A stretch of DNA of 17,353 nt from Halobacteriales archaeon QH_10_67_13 (GTDB taxonomy: Archaea > Halobacteriota > Halobacteria > Halobacteriales > Haloarculaceae). The DNA lies in contig PXQL01000042.1 in the NCBI GenBank assembly GCA_003021335.1, positions 1 through 17,353 of the forward strand, written 5' to 3'. The translations under genes were made by a program, and so were the position numbers. Below are positions 13,827-17,353 of the stretch, one piece after another (the first letter of the stretch is position 1; every line of letters starts with the position of its first letter). The notes under the pieces are model-generated. The model searched no databases. It saw only the letters and a list, made by a program, of their open reading frames with translations, and was not told where the DNA came from.

Positions 13827-14417
13827 ATGGACCGAGACGACGGCGAAACTCGGGGGGGTCTGGCCGCCGCCCGCGACCGGACCGCGCGACCGGACGGCGG
13901 AACGGAGACGACCGCAGGCGACGAGGCCGAATCCGAGGTGACGCTGATCTCGGTCGCGGCGGTCGCCGAGAACGGCGTCATCGGCAACGACGGCGAGATT
14001 CCATGGGAGAGCCTGCCCGAGGACCGCCGGCAGTACCGTGCACGCGTCGCAGACGACGCCGTCGCGCTCGGGCGGCGCACCTTCGAGGCGATGCGCAATA
14101 ACCTCCCGGGACGGGCCCAGATCGTGTTGAGCCGCTCGAACCCCTCCTACGACATCGAGACGGTCGCGGTCGTCGACGGCGTCGAGGCGGCAATCGAGCA
14201 GGCGCGACGGCTCGAGGCCGACCGGCTGTACGTGCTCGGGGGCGGGGCAATCTACGGGCTGTTCCAGCCACGCCTCGATCGGATGGTGCTGAGCCGGGTA
14301 CCCGGCGAGTACGAGGGCGACACTGTCTACCCCGACTGGGATCCCACAGACTGGCACCTCCTCGAGCAGACCCCCTACGACGGGTTCACCGTCGAGGAGT
14401 ATCGCAGGCGCTCGTAA
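13827..14417 (+). CDS. dihydrofolate reductase
   Basis: DHFR reduces dihydrofolate to tetrahydrofolate with NADPH, supporting thymidylate and purine synthesis. The catalytic domain starts at about residue 38: [23 protein letters not shown], then the LPEDRRQYR helix with acid Asp66 (matching E. coli Asp27). LGRRTFEAM follows, then the NADPH loop [19 protein letters not shown] and [17 protein letters not shown], close to haloarchaeal DHFR sequences I recall. The first 37 residues ([11 protein letters not shown]... to ...AESE) are charged and have no counterpart in typical DHFR. Translation may instead start at the GTG at 13938, giving about 159 residues. No thymidylate synthase gene is adjacent. 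The 3' end overlaps a small reverse-strand ORF by 43 bases. Confidence 0.93.
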   Translation: MDRDDGETRGGLAAARDRTARPDGGTETTAGDEAESEVTLISVAAVAENGVIGNDGEIPWESLPEDRRQYRARVADDAVALGRRTFEAMRNNLPGRAQIVLSRSNPSYDIETVAVVDGVEAAIEQARRLEADRLYVLGGGAIYGLFQPRLDRMVLSRVPGEYEGDTVYPDWDPTDWHLLEQTPYDGFTVEEYRRRS

Positions 14418-14554
14418 CCCACCTCGTCGAGGTCAAGCGTCGCGGTGACGCGTTGGGTCGCGGACAGCGCCGCCATGCTCGCCTCGGGGAACGCGATCAC
14501 GAGCGTCGACTGGGGGGGTTCGTCGGCTTCGACGGTGAGACCGATTTCGTCCAC
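14375..14554 (-). CDS. possible small protein (59 aa), overlapping the 3' end of DHFR
   Basis: A reverse-strand frame starts at GTG (14552-14554) and ends at TAG (14375-14377). It reads [20 protein letters not shown], then [22 protein letters not shown] and [17 protein letters not shown]. The amino-acid choice is that of a real haloarchaeal protein: acidic, alternating hydrophobic, with GAC/GTC/GCG-rich codons. The forward frame over the same bases is Arg/Gly/His-rich and looks non-coding. The last 14 codons overlap DHFR tail-to-tail. There is no in-frame ATG, and an upstream in-frame stop at about 14594-14596 limits any extension. I recognise no family. It could be a real small gene or the remnant of a longer one. 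It fills most of the otherwise empty gap 14418-14664. Confidence 0.4.
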   Translation of the reverse strand: MDEIGLTVEADEPPQSTLVIAFPEASMAALSATQRVTATLDLDEVGYERLRYSSTVNPS

Positions 14555-14633
14555 GACCGTGCTACGACGCTCCCGGACAAAGTGATTGTGTCAGATGGTC
14601 ACACGGGGCACGTCCGCTCGTGTCGATCGGTCG

Positions 14634-14641
14634 GTATATAC
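14634..14641 (+). promoter_or_regulatory. TATA element of the frameshifted lipoprotein gene
   Basis: GTATATAC is centred about 27 bases before the ATG at 14665. This supports that start over the upstream in-frame ATG at 14620, which would lie ahead of the promoter. Confidence 0.6.
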
Positions 14642-14664
14642 TGATCGGCGTCGAATCGCCGTCC

Positions 14665-16199
14665 ATGCCTGACCGGTCCCTCTCGCGCCGACGCGCCCTC
14701 CAGATTGGCGCCGCGTCACTCGTCCCGTCGCTGGCCGGCTGTCTCGGCGACGACCGCGGCCGACCGTGGTATGCCGCGTGGCTCCCAGCCGGCGATGGCC
14801 TGGCTATCGCTGCGGTGGATCTGACCCGATCCGCCGACTCGGAAGACGGGTTGTCACTGCTGCCGGCCGCGGTCCCGGGAGACGACGACCCACCGACGCC
14901 TGTACGGAAGTTCGAACTCGACATCTCCGGGCTCGAGGGCGTCACCGACCCGCTGGTGACGTTCCCACTCGAGGTGGGCGCGAGGAGAGTCGGGTTCTCG
15001 ACGCTCGGGCTGGGCGTGACGGACCTGTTTCCCGTGATCGACCGCCCCGAGGAGTTTGCCTCGGAGCTACGGCGACTGCTCGTGCTCAACAGCACGATCG
15101 TCGCCGCCGGAACGGTCGATCAAGCGGAGATCGACCGACGGCTGACGGGCGTGCCGGCACCGTTTGCCGCCGCCTACGAACGGACCGGCTCCGTCGCCGG
15201 GAGCTACGACCGCTACGAGCCGACCGAGACGCCCGATGGACTCGATCAGGTGCCGACCGTCGCAGTCGGCTCCGAGGCAGTCGTCGTCAGCTTCGACGGC
15301 GATCGGCTGCAACGGGTCATCGAGACGAAAACCGGCGACCGCCAGAGCGCGAACGGCGATCGACTCGCGTGGCTCCTCAAGCGGGTCGGTGCCGGTGACA
15401 TCGTCGCCGGAACGATCGGCTCGCCGCCGACGAACTGGACGAGGCCAGGCGCACGACCGTCGAGTCGAAACTCGGTGCCGCCGCGAGCGAGGGTTCGGTC
15501 GATACCTCTAGGGACCGGATCGCGGCGACCGGGACCTACGACGCGGCGACCATCGACGTACGCGTCTCCGAACGGACCGACGAGGAACGGCTCTCTCGGT
15601 CAGAAGCCGAAGAACTTGTCCCGAAGGGCACGCTCAAGGCGTGGTACGTGCCGCCGCTCGGGGAGGGGTACGGCACGTTCTGGGTCGAAGTCACCGCGGA
15701 CACCGACGCGGCTGCGATCCGACTGGAGACCGACTCCGGCGGGGGAAACGAGGTCGGCCCCCGCGAGGGGTCCGTCGAGGCTGGGCTCAGCGTCGCGGCG
15801 CAGGTCGATCCGACCGGCGACGAGGTGACCGTCCTCGCGGTCGACGAACAGGGAACGGCCGGCGAACTCGCAACGCTGGGGGTTCCGACCGACGAGCTCT
15901 CCGAGGAGGCGGCCGAGCGGGCGGTTCCGGAGAGCGCCCTGTCGCTGACCTACGATGGGCCGGACGCGAGCGATCTCGGCACCGTCTCGGTCGCGGTTCG
16001 CGAGGAGATCGCAGCGACGACGCTCGTCGCACAGTCGCTGACGACACCGTTCTCCGATCGGGTTGGCTCGCTCGACGCGGAGGGAGTCGGCGCGGGAGCG
16101 ACGCTTGAGGTGCCCGTGGATCCGGAAGACAGAACGGCCGTTGTTTTCGCCACCGTCGGCGATGCCACCGGCGAGGTCGCCCGCTGGACGAGTCCTTAA
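14665..16199 (+). pseudogene. Tat-exported lipoprotein of unknown function, interrupted by a single-base frameshift
   Basis: The start (MPDRSLSRRRALQIGAASLVPSLAGC) is a twin-arginine signal with a lipobox ending at Cys26. The protein reads well in one frame up to about 15408 (...LLKRVGAGDIVAG), after which that frame turns Arg/Pro/Ser-rich, ending at 15828. From 15411 the neighbouring frame takes over without a gap: NDRLAADELDEARRTTVESK, then LKAWYVPPLGEGYGTFWVEV and so on to TAA at 16197-16199. One base is missing near 15405-15411, possibly from a G run (GCCGG before AACG). Restored, the protein would be about 511 residues, soluble outside the membrane, with beta-rich C-terminal repeats. I know no function. 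It may be a true mutation or a sequencing error. Confidence 0.8.
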
Positions 16200-16239
16200 C
16201 TCGCGACGGTTGCGGGGGCCACGGACCGACGGCGAGGTG

Positions 16240-16468
16240 TCACGCCTCGGACTCAGAGTACGTGTCGACGTGGTGGACGGCCTGGGGCGAGAGCAGGCGT
16301 CCGGTCGGAAGCTCGATCCATCCGGTTTGCGAGAATCCGGACCGCGCCCTCGTGCAACACAGTATCGTTCTCGCGGTCGGCGTAGACGACGGCGTTCTCG
16401 TACTCCGTCACGAAGACATCCGTACCGTCGAGGTCCGCGAGATCGAGCGGGGATTCAGTCGAGATCAC
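16240..16468 (-). pseudogene. small haloarchaeal protein of unknown function, interrupted by a single-base frameshift
   Basis: From the GTG at 16466-16468 the reverse frame reads MISTESPLDLADLDGTDVFV, TEYENAVVYADRENDTVLHE and GAVRILA, then turns into an Arg/Pro-rich tail that runs to 16253. One frame over, the same strand continues sensibly from the same point: TGWIELPTGRLLSPQAVHH, then VDTYSESEA and TGA at 16240-16242. Removing one A from the AAA at 16326-16328 (TTT on the plus strand) restores a 75-residue acidic protein. A longer frame begins at GTG 16489, but the TATA element at 16495-16500 lies only about 10 bases before it, so 16468 is the better start. I do not recognise the family. 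Confidence 0.65.
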
Positions 16469-16494
16469 CGTACCCGATGACACGACCACAGCAG

Positions 16495-16500
16495 TATAAA
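16495..16500 (-). promoter_or_regulatory. TATA element of the small frameshifted gene
   Basis: On the reverse strand TTTATA is centred about 29 bases upstream of the GTG at 16468. It supports that start codon and a leaderless transcript, and also shows the gene was once, or still is, expressed. Confidence 0.5.
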
Positions 16501-16594
16501 TCCGGAGCCTCGGCGACCGAGCGACGGACCGATCGAGCGGTTCGGGGGGAAGTAGTCGCCGAGATGGCCGACGGTGCAGCCGGACGGGGGGAAC

Positions 16595-17227
16595 TCACCG
16601 ACCGCGGATCGTTGCGTCGCCGTTGACCGTCTCGACCTCGACACGGGTCGTGCCCGCGCCGATCGTCGTCTCCACCGAGGCGCCGAGGATCGAGCCCGAC
16701 TCGACCGAGCCGGCCTCGAGCCCGGTGACGGAGAGACCGCCGCTGACCGCGTCGAAGGCGAGCGCCGGCTCGGCCCCCGCCGGCAGCGTCACGTCGACAT
16801 CGCCGTTGATCGTCTCGGCGGTCACGTCCTCGGCCCCCTCGATCGCACAGTCGATGTTGCCGTTCGTCGCGGTGGCGGCGACGGTCGTCACCGAGGAGAG
16901 ATCGCAGGTGATCTCGCCGTTCGTCGTGTCCGCTTCCACGGCCGCGAGCTCCGGGATCGCGACCTCGAGATCCATCCGCGGCGAGGTGCCAAAGGAAAAG
17001 AGCCCCTCGTCGATTTCGACGGCGAGCTCGAGCGTGTCCCCGTCACGACTCATCGTAAGCGTGACATTCGTAAGGTCGGCCGCGTCGGTGGCCCGCTTGG
17101 TCCCGGTGACCGAAATCGGACCGTCGGTCGAGCGGAGGTCGACGTCGCCATTGGGGGTTTCGACGACGATCCGCTCGAACGCTCCGGGGTACTCTCGGGT
17201 GATCGTCTCCGTGTGTCCGGTTCCCAT
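16595..17227 (-). CDS. DUF4097-type beta-repeat protein
   Basis: The 210-residue protein consists of repeated short beta strands in the style of DUF4097 putative adhesin/auto-transporter-like domains. The unit x-T-x-N-G-x-[VI]-x appears as ETPNGDVDLRS, DTTNGEITCDLS, TATNGNIDCAIE, AETINGDVDVTL and ETVNGDATIRG, about one every 25-40 residues, suggesting a right-handed beta helix. There is no signal peptide or lipobox: the N-terminus MGTGHTETITREYPGAFERI begins directly in the repeat fold, so it is probably cytoplasmic or held by a partner. A TATA-like element 27 bases before the ATG supports the start at 17227. Function is unknown; in bacteria such domains often sit next to anti-sigma-like or transport regulators, none of which is seen here. 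Confidence 0.88.
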   Translation of the reverse strand: MGTGHTETITREYPGAFERIVVETPNGDVDLRSTDGPISVTGTKRATDAADLTNVTLTMSRDGDTLELAVEIDEGLFSFGTSPRMDLEVAIPELAAVEADTTNGEITCDLSSVTTVAATATNGNIDCAIEGAEDVTAETINGDVDVTLPAGAEPALAFDAVSGGLSVTGLEAGSVESGSILGASVETTIGAGTTRVEVETVNGDATIRGR

Positions 17228-17249
17228 GTGCGAACGACTGAGCAGCTAA

Positions 17250-17258
17250 GGATAAAGT
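17250..17258 (-). promoter_or_regulatory. TATA element of the DUF4097 gene
   Basis: On the reverse strand ACTTTATCC is centred about 27 bases before the ATG at 17227. The last 95 bases of the window (17259-17353) hold no gene I can support; an ATG at 17348 is too close to the edge to judge. Confidence 0.55.
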
Positions 17259-17353
17259 CACTCTCGGCGTCTCGCGATGAGAAACGGGCGGGCGAACGCC
17301 AGTGAGAGTCGGCGGCTCGGCGCGCAGAGGCGGTCGGTTGATCGATCATGTCG

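Noticed and set aside
1..17353. CRISPR array, tRNA or rRNA genes
   Set aside because: I saw no regularly spaced repeats, no T-loop plus acceptor pattern and no conserved rRNA stretch on reading both strands. A tRNAscan or covariance search would be needed to be sure.

Overview
The window looks like chromosomal DNA from a halophilic archaeon (class Halobacteria). The DNA is GC-rich with strong G/C preference at third codon positions, and the proteins are very acidic. PurS and PurQ are separate subunits. There are archaeal-only functions: archaeosine synthesis (RaSEA) and archaeal-type diphthamide synthesis (Dph6). Twin-arginine lipoproteins are present, and several genes have a TATA element about 25-28 bases before the start codon, which suggests leaderless transcripts. 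I did not identify a species.

Layout. 1-195 (-) is the N-terminal 65 codons of a Dpp/Opp-type ABC permease that continues outside the window. 335-850 (-) is a small haloarchaeal protein of unknown function. 910-1992 (+) is an archaeosine radical-SAM protein (RaSEA). 2130-3052 (-) is purS-purQ. 3152-4594 (+) is a soluble REC-PAS-histidine kinase. 4662-7524 (-) is trpC-trpB-trpA with 4-base start/stop overlaps. Divergent from trpC are a Gly/Met-rich acidic protein (7612-7995) and a mini HNH protein (8011-8313). nikR follows at 8495-8914 (+). About 8916-10795 is an IS200/IS605-type element without TnpA. It carries TnpB, a two-helix small membrane protein and a 46-residue DUF2080-type protein, and has structured ends. 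It sits between the convergent genes nikR and dph6 (10804-11514, -).

The right part holds a long coiled-coil protein (11757-12647, +), a single-domain cupin (12755-13075, +) and a DUF192 lipoprotein (13103-13744, -). These are followed by dihydrofolate reductase (13827-14417, +), a probable 59-residue ORF overlapping its 3' end on the other strand, a frameshifted Tat lipoprotein gene (14665-16199, +), a second small frameshifted gene (16240-16468, -) and a DUF4097-type beta-repeat protein (16595-17227, -).

How the genes fit together. Most of the window is housekeeping: purine, tryptophan and folate metabolism, and tRNA and EF-2 modification. The accessory interest lies in four places: the tnpB element and its cargo; the two closely spaced single-base frameshifts at the right end; the RaSEA copy that appears to lack one cluster cysteine; and several small genes that simple length cut-offs miss. 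I see no CRISPR array, tRNA, rRNA or recognisable defence island.
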